Source of the DNA: Pseudomaricurvus hydrocarbonicus
GTDB lineage: Bacteria; Pseudomonadota; Gammaproteobacteria; Pseudomonadales; Cellvibrionaceae
Length of the DNA stretch: 64,000 nt
Direction: 5' to 3'
Assembly (NCBI RefSeq): GCF_011602365.1
Contig: NZ_JAAONZ010000010.1
Location: 1 to 64,000, forward strand
This document shows positions 44,448-54,180 of this stretch, piece after piece. The position numbers and the translations under genes are program-made. Positions within the stretch are counted from its first letter, which is position 1; every line of letters begins with the position of its first letter. Under the pieces are notes generated by a model, which saw only the letters and a list, made by a program, of their open reading frames with translations, ran no database searches and had not been told where the DNA came from.

Positions 44448-44664
44448 GTTGCTTCCCGAACCGGCCTCCAGAATTAACCTGGTGTGATGTAAGTCTAGCC
44501 GATGACAGACCGGGGCAGCCGATGGATTTAGACAGTCCGGGTCCCCCACCAGGGCAAGCGACACCCCCGGTTTCAGGCTGCGTTAAGTGGCGGTGCCACC
44601 AGCTCAAAGCGCCGGCAAGGTCAACTGGCTTCACCGCAGAGGCCGGGTATTTGGGGTTCAGGGA

Positions 44665-45090
44665 TTAAGACGTCCGCCAGTGCCGCTGCATTTCAAAATA
44701 CAAAAAGGAGGCCGACCAGGTAATCAGAACCAGTCCCGTTAAGGACTCGATGCCCGTCAGGTACCTCAAGCTGCCCTCGGGTTCAATATCCCCAAACCCC
44801 ACGGTACTGAAGACGGTAAATGAAAAGTAGACGCAATCCATAAAGCTGCCGTTGAAGTTGCCAACCAGCTTTCCCCACCCATCTGCCCGGTGCATACAAT
44901 AATAGGCAAGCGCAAATACCCAGACTTCACAGGCGTGCGCAATCAGCGCCCCAAACACCCCAACGACTATTCGGTAGCGGTGCTTAATGTTCATTTTAGG
45001 AATGTACAACGTGATGCGGTACAGCGCTTCGTAATGGATTAGCACCGCCACAGTAACCACCAGGCTGTTGATTAAGAAGTCTGTAAGCAT
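44665..45090 (-). CDS. Two-helix potassium channel family protein
   Basis: The 141-residue protein has hydrophobic segments near residues 8-30 and 42-65, a pore loop with the K+ selectivity filter TVGFGD at 96-101, and a final helix. It is thus an Ion_trans_2 channel without a cytosolic RCK domain. A frame open to a GTG at 45204 exists, but the ATG at 45090 with GGTGGG upstream gives the compact family form. It is divergent from the GGDEF gene. Confidence 0.8.
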   Translation of the reverse strand: MLTDFLINSLVVTVAVLIHYEALYRITLYIPKMNIKHRYRIVVGVFGALIAHACEVWVFALAYYCMHRADGWGKLVGNFNGSFMDCVYFSFTVFSTVGFGDIEPEGSLRYLTGIESLTGLVLITWSASFLYFEMQRHWRTS

Positions 45091-45246
45091 CTCGACCCAC
45101 CGATAGAATTTGTTATTTTGCGCAGTCTTCAACCCGTTCCAGCTCAGCGGCACGGGGTAAATCAGGTGCAGCGCTCGCAGAGAGGATAGACGATCATCGC
45201 ACACACATGTCGTTATTGGGAGTGGCAGCGCACGTCCCCGGTCACG

Positions 45247-45906
45247 ATGAACGTTTCAAAACATGCCCGGCGCCTCAATGGCTGGGATACCCTGTCTCTG
45301 TATGCGGCCATTGTCACCAGCTTTTCCCTGACCTTGTCGAGGATCATGCTGAACAATGCCCGCATCCATCAACAGCTGGCGCTGCTGGCGAGCAGGGATT
45401 CACTCACCGGCGCGCTGAACCGCCGGGCCTTTTATGAAAAGAGTGACGCCCTATTGGCCAAGCTGAAAAGGAACGTTGCCGAAGTGTCGGTGTGCCTGAT
45501 TGACCTCGATCACTTTACGCGAATCCACGATACCTACGGCCATACGGCCATACGGTTGGGGGATGAAGTGCTGAAGCAGTTTTCAAACATGGTGCAATCG
45601 GTCATCCGCAGTGACGACCTGTTCGGCCGCTACGGTGGTGAGGAGTTTGTACTTTTGTTGAACAACAGCAATCTGCAAGACGCTCAGCGAGTGATTGAGC
45701 GCCTGCGCAGTCGATGTGAAAGTGAAGGCGTGCAGCTGGATCAGCAACGGCTGGCAATGACCTTCAGTGCCGGCCTGAGTCATACCCGAGGGCCGGTTGA
45801 AACCACCCTGACCCGACTGCTTCATACCGCTGACCAATGCCTCTATGCGGCGAAAGCGGCTGGCCGCAATCAATTCATTGCGCAGTCGGAAGCGTTGCCC
45901 GCCTGA
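45247..45906 (+). CDS. GGDEF diguanylate cyclase, short N-terminus
   Basis: The 219-residue protein has one probable membrane helix (DTLSLYAAIVTSFSLTLS) and then a complete GGDEF domain. That domain includes ASRDSLTGALNRRAF, LIDLDHFTRIHDTYGH and the active-site RYGGEEF. It should make cyclic di-GMP. The start is weak (no clear Shine-Dalgarno), and such enzymes usually have a longer multi-helix sensory region, so it may be a 5'-truncated remnant that still encodes an intact catalytic domain. No RxxD product-inhibition site is evident before GGEEF. Confidence 0.78.
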   Translation: MNVSKHARRLNGWDTLSLYAAIVTSFSLTLSRIMLNNARIHQQLALLASRDSLTGALNRRAFYEKSDALLAKLKRNVAEVSVCLIDLDHFTRIHDTYGHTAIRLGDEVLKQFSNMVQSVIRSDDLFGRYGGEEFVLLLNNSNLQDAQRVIERLRSRCESEGVQLDQQRLAMTFSAGLSHTRGPVETTLTRLLHTADQCLYAAKAAGRNQFIAQSEALPA

Positions 45907-46030
45907 CAAACACCAATGCCGCGAGGGTGGCTTTCAAAGCCTTGCGATTCAACAAACAGGACGTGGCAACAGCAGGGGCGAGCGGCTTGCCCTCCCCCGT
46001 CGACAAGATCAAGAAGACTCAGCGCGGCCC

Positions 46031-47950
46031 TTAAACCACAGGCTCATCCACGACAGCGGCTTCAAGGCCCGTTTCCGCCAGATTGCCCTTTTGCTCCAAC
46101 CAGCTCTTGCGATCAGAGGCGCGCTTTTTACCCAGCAGCATATCCAGCATTTGATTGGTGTCATCACCCGCCTCAATGTTGAGCTGCACCAGGCGGCGCG
46201 TGTCCGGGTCCATGGTGGTTTCGCGCAATTGCAGCGGGTTCATCTCACCCAGACCTTTAAATCGCTGCACGCCAATGGTGCCCTTTTTCTTTTCCGCTTT
46301 GATGCGGTCAATGACCCCGTTCTTCTCAGCTTCATCGAGGGCGTAATACACTTCTTTGCCAATGTCGATACGGTACAGCGGCGGCATTGCGACATACACA
46401 TGGCCGGCGGCCACCATGGCCTTAAAGTGGCGCACGAACAGCGCACAGATCAGGGTCGCAATGTGCAGGCCATCGGAGTCCGCATCCGCGAGAATACAGA
46501 TTTTATGGTAACGCAGGTTACTCAGGTCGTCAGAGCCGGGATCAATGCCCAGCGCGACAGAGATGTCGTGAATTTCCTGCGAAGCGAGCACTTCCTGGCT
46601 GTCCACTTCCCAGCTGTTCAGAATTTTTCCCCGCAGCGGCAGAATGGCTTGAAACTCCCGGTTACGAGCCTGCTTCGCCGAGCCCCCCGCAGAGTCCCCT
46701 TCCACCAGAAACAGCTCACCACGCTCAGGCTCACCGCTGGAACAGTCCGCCAGTTTGCCTGGCAATGCCGGCCCCTGGGTCACTTTTTTACGGGCCACCT
46801 TTTTGCTGGAGCGGACACGCTTTTGCGCGTTGCTGATACAAAATTCAGCCAGCTTGTCACCGTCTTCAGTGTGCTGGTTTAACCACAGGCTGAAGGAATC
46901 CTTCGCCACTCCGGACACAAACGCCGCCGCCTCGCGAGACGACAAACGCTCTTTGGTCTGGCCGGAAAATTGCGGATCGGCCAGCTTGGAGGATAAAACG
47001 TAACAGCAGTTCGCCCAAATATCATCCGGCGCCAGCTTAACCCCCCTGGGCAACAAACTGCGGTATTCACAATACTCCCGCAGGGCATCCAGCAGGCCAG
47101 TACGCAAGCCATTCACATGGGTGCCGCCCTGGGCCGTTGGAATCAGGTTAACGTAGCTTTCCTGAATCAGTTCACCACCTTCGGGTAACCACTGCACCGC
47201 CCAGTCGGCCGCCTCAGTCTGCCCCGTAAAACTGCCAATGAAAGGCTCGGCCGGAAGATTTTCCCAACCGTTGGTGGCCGCAACCAAGTAATCCTTTAAA
47301 CCGTCTTCGTAAAACCACTCATCCACGTCACCGCTTTGTTCATCTTTAAAGATGACGGTTAAACCCGGGCAGAGTACCGCTTTGGCGCGCAGCACATGAC
47401 GCAGACGCGACACCGAAAATTTGTGCGAATCGAAATATTTAGGGTCGGGGAGGAAGCGAACGCTGGTACCGGTGTTGCGCTTGCCGCAGGTATCGATGAC
47501 TTCCAGATCGCTGGCCTTATCGCCATTTTTGAAGCCAATGCGGTGCACCTGGCCATCGCGCTTGATGGTCACTTCCAGCGCTTTCGACAAGGCGTTGACC
47601 ACCGACACCCCGACACCGTGCAAGCCGCCGGAGAACTGGTAGTTGTCGTTGGAAAACTTGCCGCCGGCGTGCAGGGTCGAGAGGATTACTTCGACGCCCG
47701 GCTTACCTTGCTCCGGGTGAATGTCCACAGGCATACCACGGCCATCGTCCGAGCAGGTGATGGAGTGATCTTTGTGCAGAATCACTTCGATGTGTTTGGC
47801 GTGTCCGGCCAACGCCTCATCGACACTGTTATCGATAACTTCCTGAGCCAGATGGTTGGGCCGGGTGGTTTCAGTGTACATGCCCGGGCGCTTGCGCACC
47901 GGGTCCAGCCCCGTGAGGACTTCAATATCTTCTGCGGAATAATTCGCCAT
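46031..47950 (-). CDS. parE: DNA topoisomerase IV subunit B
   Basis: ParE is the ATPase subunit of topoisomerase IV, which unlinks replicated chromosomes. The 639-residue protein has the GHKL ATPase motifs VIDNSVDEALAGH, DDGRGMPVDIHPE and GGLHGVGVSVVNALS. The TOPRIM elements are LVEGDSAGGSAKQ and ILADADSDGLHI. The TOPRIM region lacks the GyrB-specific insert, and the length matches ParE rather than GyrB. It ends the nudF-yqiB-cpdA-yqiA-parE series. Confidence 0.95.
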   Translation of the reverse strand: MANYSAEDIEVLTGLDPVRKRPGMYTETTRPNHLAQEVIDNSVDEALAGHAKHIEVILHKDHSITCSDDGRGMPVDIHPEQGKPGVEVILSTLHAGGKFSNDNYQFSGGLHGVGVSVVNALSKALEVTIKRDGQVHRIGFKNGDKASDLEVIDTCGKRNTGTSVRFLPDPKYFDSHKFSVSRLRHVLRAKAVLCPGLTVIFKDEQSGDVDEWFYEDGLKDYLVAATNGWENLPAEPFIGSFTGQTEAADWAVQWLPEGGELIQESYVNLIPTAQGGTHVNGLRTGLLDALREYCEYRSLLPRGVKLAPDDIWANCCYVLSSKLADPQFSGQTKERLSSREAAAFVSGVAKDSFSLWLNQHTEDGDKLAEFCISNAQKRVRSSKKVARKKVTQGPALPGKLADCSSGEPERGELFLVEGDSAGGSAKQARNREFQAILPLRGKILNSWEVDSQEVLASQEIHDISVALGIDPGSDDLSNLRYHKICILADADSDGLHIATLICALFVRHFKAMVAAGHVYVAMPPLYRIDIGKEVYYALDEAEKNGVIDRIKAEKKKGTIGVQRFKGLGEMNPLQLRETTMDPDTRRLVQLNIEAGDDTNQMLDMLLGKKRASDRKSWLEQKGNLAETGLEAAVVDEPVV

Positions 47951-48331
47951 ACTGCCTTTTTAATTACCTTTTTTAACTTTCTCTTGTAACGGACTCGGGC
48001 CACCTGTGTCTATCTCAGGCGGCCTGTCGTTTGATCAGGTTAATAGATTGACCAGCTTAGTCGTTCGATCAGCTTATTAATAGTTTGATCCGGTTGCCAG
48101 GGCGTTGGCGGGCCAGATTCCACTCAGCCCGCAGCGCGCTCAGGACGGTGTCGTACCACATCCTCAAATACCCGGCTGCGGCACTGTTGTATCACATTAA
48201 TCAGATCCTGACACCCATCGACCTCCCCTGAGGCACAATGAGAGGGCAATTTGTCGGGGTCATCCAGCGGGGAGCGGGAGAAGTCAGGCGGGAACCACCA
48301 GAGAAGATCGCTTTTTGATCAGACAACCAGA
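47951..48331. other. Intergenic region upstream of parE
   Basis: These 381 bp separate yqiA from parE and hold no supported gene. Several GATCAG/TTGATC motifs occur at 48030-48090 (for example GATCAGCTTATTAATAGTTT followed by GATC), forming an imperfect inverted repeat. parE probably has its own promoter here. Confidence 0.35.
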
Positions 48332-48925
48332 TTATGCCGACAGCGAAGCGTCGGGAAACAGATGACTGACGATCTCGGGCAGATGGTTCTCGTAGCCCTG
48401 AAAACCGTGATCGCCACCCTCTTCAATCAACTGGCGACAGCCCTGATACCGCTCAACCGCCTGACGGTAATCCAGCGTTTCATCCCCGGTTTGCGCCAGC
48501 AGGTAGTAGCGACGGCAATCGGTCAGGGTTTCACAGTAGGCTTGTCGAAACTGCTGACGGTGCTGGTCCGTCATCACATAAGAGTCATTGGTGTGAAAAT
48601 TATGCTGGGGAATACCTTCCACCCGATCCACCAGCTCAAACGGTCGCACTGAGGGGTTGATCAACACCGTTCTGGCGCCATAATGCTCAACCAGCCAGGT
48701 CGACCAAAAGCCCCCCAGGGAACTGCCGACAAAGCCCACCGGCTCGTCACCCAAACGCGCCATCATAGCGCTGAGCTGCCGCTGGGTCTCTTCGGGATAA
48801 GGGCTCAAAAAAGGGCAATCGTAGTGGACCTGAGGGCAATGTTGCTGCAGCCAGCGCTGTGTCCGCTGGGCCTTGTCCGATAACGGGGAGCTGAGAAAAC
48901 CGTGAATGTAGATCAGTGTAGCCAT
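48332..48925 (-). CDS. yqiA: YqiA-type alpha/beta-hydrolase (esterase)
   Basis: The 197-residue protein starts MATLIYIHGFLSSP and has the nucleophile motif FVGSSLGGFWS, the acid in LLAQTGDETLDY and the His in EGGDHGFQGYE. E. coli YqiA has the same length and position and hydrolyses palmitoyl-CoA and short esters. The frame is open upstream to 49018, but the ATG at 48925 begins at the conserved sequence. Confidence 0.92.
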   Translation of the reverse strand: MATLIYIHGFLSSPLSDKAQRTQRWLQQHCPQVHYDCPFLSPYPEETQRQLSAMMARLGDEPVGFVGSSLGGFWSTWLVEHYGARTVLINPSVRPFELVDRVEGIPQHNFHTNDSYVMTDQHRQQFRQAYCETLTDCRRYYLLAQTGDETLDYRQAVERYQGCRQLIEEGGDHGFQGYENHLPEIVSHLFPDASLSA

Positions 48926-49075
48926 AACAAATGCGCTTCTTGGTTTTGATTCGGGCCGCTCGACCCAATGCCCCCGATTCACGCTGAACCACGCTGGCCC
49001 CAACAACGGCCCCGGCATTCAGGTGAGCGGGTAACGCGACGTCACACAGGCGAATGCAAAGCGCCTGAGAACGGC

Positions 49076-49864
49076 TCAATACCCCGATGAGGCAAAATCG
49101 ATACCGTAAGATTTCGCATCGATGCGGTCTACGCCGGTTTCAAGTCGACCGTCATCGTACAATTCAAACCAGCGATAACCTGGCATGGTGGTATCCAGGG
49201 CAAACTCGGTGCTGTTGGGTTTAAACTGGATACACGTTGAAGGGGTGGAGCGTAACATAAAATGTTTGTGCGCACTTTGGAACTCCTGGTGCACATGCCC
49301 CCAGACCAAACCTTTGACGTGGGTGTACTCACTCAGAAGATCGAGTAATTGCGGAGCATTCCTGATCACATACTGGTCAATCCAGTCGCAGCCGACCGGC
49401 ACCGGCTGGTGATGCACAAACACCAGCGCATGCTTGTTAGAAGCCTCGAGGCACTGACGCAAGCGCGCCAGCTCCTCGAGCGCTATTTCACCATGCTCAA
49501 AACCCGGCACGCTGGAGTCGAGCAGTATCACCTGCCAATGATCGAATTCAAGGTATTCACGCTGTACCGCCTCGACCGGAAACGTCCGCATCATCGCATC
49601 GAGATCATGATTACCGGACAGCCAGGCGACCGGGCGATCAAACTGGTCGCGCAAGGTTTCCAGAAAGCGCTCGTAGGCTTCTACCGTAGGCTCGGCCGCC
49701 ACATCACCGGAGGCCACAACAAAGTTTGCACGGCCTTCACGCTGTGACAGACACTGCAAGACATCCGACAGGCTTTCATCGGTGTTCAATCCTAGCAGCG
49801 TGTCTCCCGGGCGAGACCCCAGGTGACAATCGGTAATTTGAATTAACCGCATGGGCGACAACAT
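49076..49864 (-). CDS. cpdA: 3',5'-cyclic-AMP phosphodiesterase
   Basis: CpdA hydrolyses cAMP and lowers Crp/Vfr-type signalling. The 262-residue class III phosphodiesterase has the metallophosphoesterase motifs ITDCHLG, VASGDVA, LSGNHDLD, FVHHQPVPVG and GHVHQE. TPSTCIQFKP and the C-terminal ASSGY match E. coli CpdA. Starts at 49864 or 49852 (MRLIQIT) are equally possible. It is co-directional with yqiB upstream and yqiA downstream. Confidence 0.93.
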   Translation of the reverse strand: MLSPMRLIQITDCHLGSRPGDTLLGLNTDESLSDVLQCLSQREGRANFVVASGDVAAEPTVEAYERFLETLRDQFDRPVAWLSGNHDLDAMMRTFPVEAVQREYLEFDHWQVILLDSSVPGFEHGEIALEELARLRQCLEASNKHALVFVHHQPVPVGCDWIDQYVIRNAPQLLDLLSEYTHVKGLVWGHVHQEFQSAHKHFMLRSTPSTCIQFKPNSTEFALDTTMPGYRWFELYDDGRLETGVDRIDAKSYGIDFASSGY

Positions 49865-50103
49865 CTTTGCACTATACACAATTCTAAAATCCGTTTATTT
49901 GACCATCTTCCATAACATTACAAGGTTAAACTGTGCCAGTACACGCCAAAAAGGCTCTCCTTGCGCCAGACAGCTAAACAATCAGGTCAAATTATAACAG
50001 CCTCATCCTAAACTGAAGGTCAGACAAACGCTGAATTGGCTGAACTCGGTCACACTTTAGCCTTAATTTCGAACAGAAGGCCTTAAAGGTGTACGCTCTG
50101 CCC

Positions 50104-50595
50104 TTACAGGTCAACCGTCTGGCAACTTTGGCCATGGGCAAGACTGTGGCTGAGCCAATCCTCCAAAAAACGATTGAATTGCGCTTTTTCATCGCGCTGG
50201 TACATGTTGCGATTGGGGTATTCGTAGCGCGGTCGAACGCGACGATGTTCCTGCCACGCCACCACTTCCGCCATGCGTGCGTCGTGGTACAAACGAACCT
50301 GTAAACGCGGAGAACTGCCCCACTCCTGCAAACCGTTTTGCTGAGTCACTTCCAGCATGGTGGTGTAGCGCGCACGCTCGGTCACCGCCAAACGAATGCT
50401 CCAGAACTGCTCCCCCGCCTGCACATCATAGTGCCATTGATCGCGTTGATCGAAGGTGGGCATGAGCTTCAGCAAGCGGGCATAGTTGGCTTCGCAGCAG
50501 GCCTGCTGGCCGGATAAGTCCACGATATAACGACGGGGTGCTCGGAAACCTCCGCTTTGGGATTGCGCCGAATTTGTCGCTACATTCTTGGCCAT
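50104..50595 (-). CDS. yqiB: DUF1249 protein (YqiB)
   Basis: The 163-residue cytoplasmic protein of unknown function has the family landmarks CEANYARLLKLMP, ARYTTMLEVTQQ, RLYHDARMAEVVAWQ and YPNRNMYQRDEKAQ with NRFLEDWL. The order nudF-yqiB-cpdA is conserved in gammaproteobacteria, which supports the assignment. Confidence 0.9.
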   Translation of the reverse strand: MAKNVATNSAQSQSGGFRAPRRYIVDLSGQQACCEANYARLLKLMPTFDQRDQWHYDVQAGEQFWSIRLAVTERARYTTMLEVTQQNGLQEWGSSPRLQVRLYHDARMAEVVAWQEHRRVRPRYEYPNRNMYQRDEKAQFNRFLEDWLSHSLAHGQSCQTVDL

Positions 50596-50947
50596 AAATA
50601 CCTCTTGGCTGTGGATTTAACTCAACGTTACTGCACGGTTTTCGGGTTAAAACCGAACCTGGGATCGGCTCACGGCCGGGACCCCAGCCCGGTGAAACCG
50701 GTTGCCGGTCCGAGCCTCAAGGGCCGAACCAACACCATCGCAATCTCCAGTATACAAGCGCGCCCTCTTCGCGGCCCGTTTCAGGCAGTCTACCCCATCT
50801 TCGCGCTGCTGGCTCCTACTCCAGTCCGTTGCGTTCACACTGAGACCACACAGACCGTGCTGAAACCGCTCGGCATGTGCCGCCGGACGCCAAACCACAA
50901 GGCCGCCGTAAAACAAGCGCTCCTTGCCGCCATCCCTTCCTGACAGC
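50596..50947. other. Gap between nudF and yqiB
   Basis: These 352 bp hold no supported gene. The open frames seen are short and without Shine-Dalgarno or domains. In E. coli the two genes are nearly adjacent, so the spacing here is unusually wide. No repeat was recognised. Confidence 0.35.
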
Positions 50948-51571
50948 CTACCCCTCCCTGAGCCTCGAACGATTCATTTGCAGCCACTGCAGGGAGATCA
51001 TAGTGGCCGCATTATTAAATCGCCCGCTGTACAGTTCGGCAAACACCGACTCTGCCGGAATAATCAACAAACGAATATCCTCCCCTTCATTTTCCAGTCC
51101 ATTGACACTACCGTCCAGCCCGGCGAGGTCCGCCGTGGCACAAAAGACATGCAGCCTCTCGTCACAACCGCCGGGAGACGCCATGTATTGGCAAATGTAC
51201 TCGACGCGATCCGGTGTCAAGCCGGCTTCTTCTTCCATTTCACGCCAGACCACGGCCTCATTGGTCTCACCGGGTTCCACCATTCCGGCGACCACTTCCA
51301 GACACCAGGGGCCGTTGGGGTCGCCGAAGGCTCCTGGGCGTATCTGCTCAACCAGCCCGATCAAATCGTGCTGGGGGTCGTACAGCACCGCCCCCACCGC
51401 ATCGCCCCGAAACAGCACCTCCCGACTGACCGTAGAACTCCAGTCACCACGGTAGCGCTTATGGCGGTAATGCAGTCGCTCCATACGGAAGAACCCCTTA
51501 TAGAGGGATTCACGCTCCAGTATTTCCACATCCTTCAGACCAAATGGCGGCTTCAAAAAATCCTTGTTCAT
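50948..51571 (-). CDS. nudF: ADP-ribose pyrophosphatase (Nudix)
   Basis: NudF splits ADP-ribose into AMP and ribose-5-phosphate. The 207-residue protein has a perfect Nudix box, GMVEPGETNEAVVWREMEEE followed by AGL. The ADPR-specific elements include EQIRPGAFGDPNGPW before the box and the Glu-rich helix after it. It heads the nudF-yqiB-cpdA-yqiA-parE series. Confidence 0.93.
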   Translation of the reverse strand: MNKDFLKPPFGLKDVEILERESLYKGFFRMERLHYRHKRYRGDWSSTVSREVLFRGDAVGAVLYDPQHDLIGLVEQIRPGAFGDPNGPWCLEVVAGMVEPGETNEAVVWREMEEEAGLTPDRVEYICQYMASPGGCDERLHVFCATADLAGLDGSVNGLENEGEDIRLLIIPAESVFAELYSGRFNNAATMISLQWLQMNRSRLREG

Positions 51572-51683
51572 TGCATCCTCATGTCCAATACATACTCATC
51601 CTGACTCACGTCATCCATCACGGCAGCCCACAGTTCAACTTTAGCTCAGGCGGTGTCATCCAGACACGGCGTTTACTGTATCA

Positions 51684-54089
51684 CTATTGGCTTTGATCCC
51701 CGCCAAAATGCTGGCGCAACTGATCAACCATTTGTTGCAATTGGCGACTATCCGGGGTCACTGCCAGCAAACGTTCAGCGTATTCCAGCATCTGTGCGCC
51801 ATCCCCCGCCTGCTGGCTCTGCTGCAGCAAGGCCGTCAGGACATCTCGATCCTGCGGGTGTTGCTGCAACACCCGCTGCCACTCTTTCACGGCAGCACGA
51901 GGCTGCTGGTCCCGCTGTAACATCAAGCCATTCACATAACCGTAGCGGGCATTGCCGGGATCCAGCTTTGCCGCTTGCGCCAGTGACCGTTGCGCCGCCG
52001 CATAGTCCTGTCGGCGAATCAACGACAAGCCCAGGGAGTGATGCAGGGCAGCAGCCGTAGGCTGCTTTTGCAGGCCGGTTCGCAGCACCGCATCAGCCCG
52101 ATCCTCATCCTGCTGCTGCCGATACAAATCGGCCAGGTTCAAATAGGCTCCCACCAGGCTCGGATTGTACGCCAGAGCTTTCCGGTAAGCCGCTTGCGCA
52201 GCCGCCTGGTCCCCGGTCAGCAGACGGTAAATGCCGATGGCCATCTGCCCGTCGGCGGTGTCCTGGTCCAGCAACAACGCTGCCTGATACTCTTGTTGCA
52301 GATTTTCCCAGCGCGCCTTATCCGCCGCCGTCATCTCATTGGCGCTGACATCCACCGTGTGTCGGGCAACTGCCATGCGCACCTGTTTACTGCTGTCTTG
52401 CAACAGCGGTCTAAAATCTTCCCAGCGTTGTCTGGCGGGCAGGCCGGACAGCAGGTTCACCGCCGCCGCGCGCACCATGGCATTGCGGTGGTTCAACTGA
52501 GTTTGCGCCAGCAGAATGGTTTGGGGCGTGAGCCTGGTCTCCAGCCCAGCCAGCGCCGAAGCCTGAATCAGGGCCGGGATATGCCGCGCCATGGCCAGCT
52601 TCATCAGGCGCGTGGTGGCGTCAGGTGCGCCCCGGAGGGCCGGCAACAAGTCATCGCTGAAGTGCCACTTGCGTGTTTTGCCTGACACCTTGAGCCATTC
52701 ATCCACCGCGCTACTGGCCCAACTGGCCGTTTGATCCTGATGACATTGATTGCAGGCGTTGGGTGTGCCGTAGGCCACACTGAGATCCGGCCGCGGTATG
52801 CGCAAACTGTGATCGCGACGCGGGTCCACCACCATGTAGGTGGTTTCCGGCATATGGCAATTGGCGCACTGAGCACCGGACGACCCCACCGGGTGATGGT
52901 GGTGCTCGGGCCGGTCAAACACATCCGGGCGGTGACACTGGGCGCACACCCCGTTGCCTTCCGCCCGCAATTTCAAACTGTGCGGCTCATGACAGTTGCT
53001 GCACACCACCCCCTGTTCGTGCATTTTGCTCTGCATAAACGACCCCAGCACATACACTTCATCCCGTATTTGGCCATCGCCGTAATACAGCGGCTCCTGC
53101 ACCAGCTGCAAGCGATGCTTCTGGTGAAAGTCACCAGGCAGGTTTTGATTGTCCATGGTTGAGCGGCGGGCGTGACAACTGCCGCACACACTTATCTGGT
53201 CGTGCTCGGTTTTGGCCACCAGTTGCTGGGCCTGCGGGTTCTTGGCGGTGGGTGACTGATCTGACTGCAGCCATTGACCTACCGGATCGAGCGAGCGATC
53301 AAAACCCTGATGCTGACCGCCCGCCCCTGCCGCTCCCTCGCTGGTGCGCGGTGCTCCCGGCGATTGCATCAAACTGACGTGCTGACTGCCGGGCCCGTGG
53401 CAAGCTTCACAGCTGACATTGATCTCGGACCAGCTGGTAGCGTAAGTGTTGGTTTGCGCTTGAAAATTGCGCTGCAGATTGGTGGAGTGGCAATCGGCAC
53501 AGCGACTGTTCCAGGTTTGATACGGGCCGGTCCAGTGCAATATGTCGCTGTGGGGAATGGCCTCATCGGGATAGAGATGAAACCAGCGCTGGCCGCCTTC
53601 CGCCGCCGGACGGCTGTCCCAGGCCACGCCCAACGCCTGCATACGACCGTCGCCCATGGGTAACAGATACTGCTGTAACGGATAAAAACCAAAAGTATAC
53701 AGAACGGGAAAGGTTTGCTGCTCGCCCTGGGCATTATCGGTGGTCACCCAAAACTTGCCGTCCTGTTTGAACATTCGCGTTTTTTCACCGAAGTGCTCAA
53801 ACGTTGCGTCATTAAAGTCTCCCAGAACCGATTGCTCATCGGCGGGTTTCATGGCCCAATCGTGATGCGAACCCTGCCACAGCTGGTCCTGCTGCTGATG
53901 GCAACCGCTGCAGACCTGGCGGCCCACAAACTCCGCCGTCGCAACCACTTCGGACGATTGCTGGTGCGGTGCGGTGCGGTCACTGGCAGGTTGGGCTGCA
54001 GAGATCAGCGAAACGGTCAGCAGCGACACCGCCCATAGCCACCGTGACCCCTGCCGCCGAAGCGGACGGTTTAAGAATGACATGGACAT
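51684..54089 (-). CDS. Eight-heme cytochrome c with C-terminal HEAT-like and TPR repeats
   Basis: The 801-residue exported protein has a signal peptide (LWAVSLLTVSLISAAQPAS) and eight CXXCH heme motifs at about residues 60, 197, 227, 302, 363, 382, 408 and 446. Helical HEAT-like repeats follow to about 570, and TPR repeats then run to the C-terminus. The heme part resembles cytochrome c554/NrfA-related decaheme-type proteins, so a periplasmic redox enzyme or electron carrier is likely. It lies 91 bp after batD on the same strand. The start at 54089 was chosen to place the signal peptide normally. Confidence 0.85.
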   Translation of the reverse strand: MSMSFLNRPLRRQGSRWLWAVSLLTVSLISAAQPASDRTAPHQQSSEVVATAEFVGRQVCSGCHQQQDQLWQGSHHDWAMKPADEQSVLGDFNDATFEHFGEKTRMFKQDGKFWVTTDNAQGEQQTFPVLYTFGFYPLQQYLLPMGDGRMQALGVAWDSRPAAEGGQRWFHLYPDEAIPHSDILHWTGPYQTWNSRCADCHSTNLQRNFQAQTNTYATSWSEINVSCEACHGPGSQHVSLMQSPGAPRTSEGAAGAGGQHQGFDRSLDPVGQWLQSDQSPTAKNPQAQQLVAKTEHDQISVCGSCHARRSTMDNQNLPGDFHQKHRLQLVQEPLYYGDGQIRDEVYVLGSFMQSKMHEQGVVCSNCHEPHSLKLRAEGNGVCAQCHRPDVFDRPEHHHHPVGSSGAQCANCHMPETTYMVVDPRRDHSLRIPRPDLSVAYGTPNACNQCHQDQTASWASSAVDEWLKVSGKTRKWHFSDDLLPALRGAPDATTRLMKLAMARHIPALIQASALAGLETRLTPQTILLAQTQLNHRNAMVRAAAVNLLSGLPARQRWEDFRPLLQDSSKQVRMAVARHTVDVSANEMTAADKARWENLQQEYQAALLLDQDTADGQMAIGIYRLLTGDQAAAQAAYRKALAYNPSLVGAYLNLADLYRQQQDEDRADAVLRTGLQKQPTAAALHHSLGLSLIRRQDYAAAQRSLAQAAKLDPGNARYGYVNGLMLQRDQQPRAAVKEWQRVLQQHPQDRDVLTALLQQSQQAGDGAQMLEYAERLLAVTPDSRQLQQMVDQLRQHFGGDQSQ

Positions 54090-54180
54090 GATGGATACCA
54101 AGGGCTTCAAGAATCTGGTCACGGGCTTCCTGCTGTGGTGAGCGCAGGCCAACAACCGGCGCATATCTGTTATTACAATC

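Noticed and set aside
45845-46882. 345-codon open frame antisense to the 3' half of parE
   Set aside because: Low-complexity His/Arg/Gln product overlapping well-conserved ParE TOPRIM codons.
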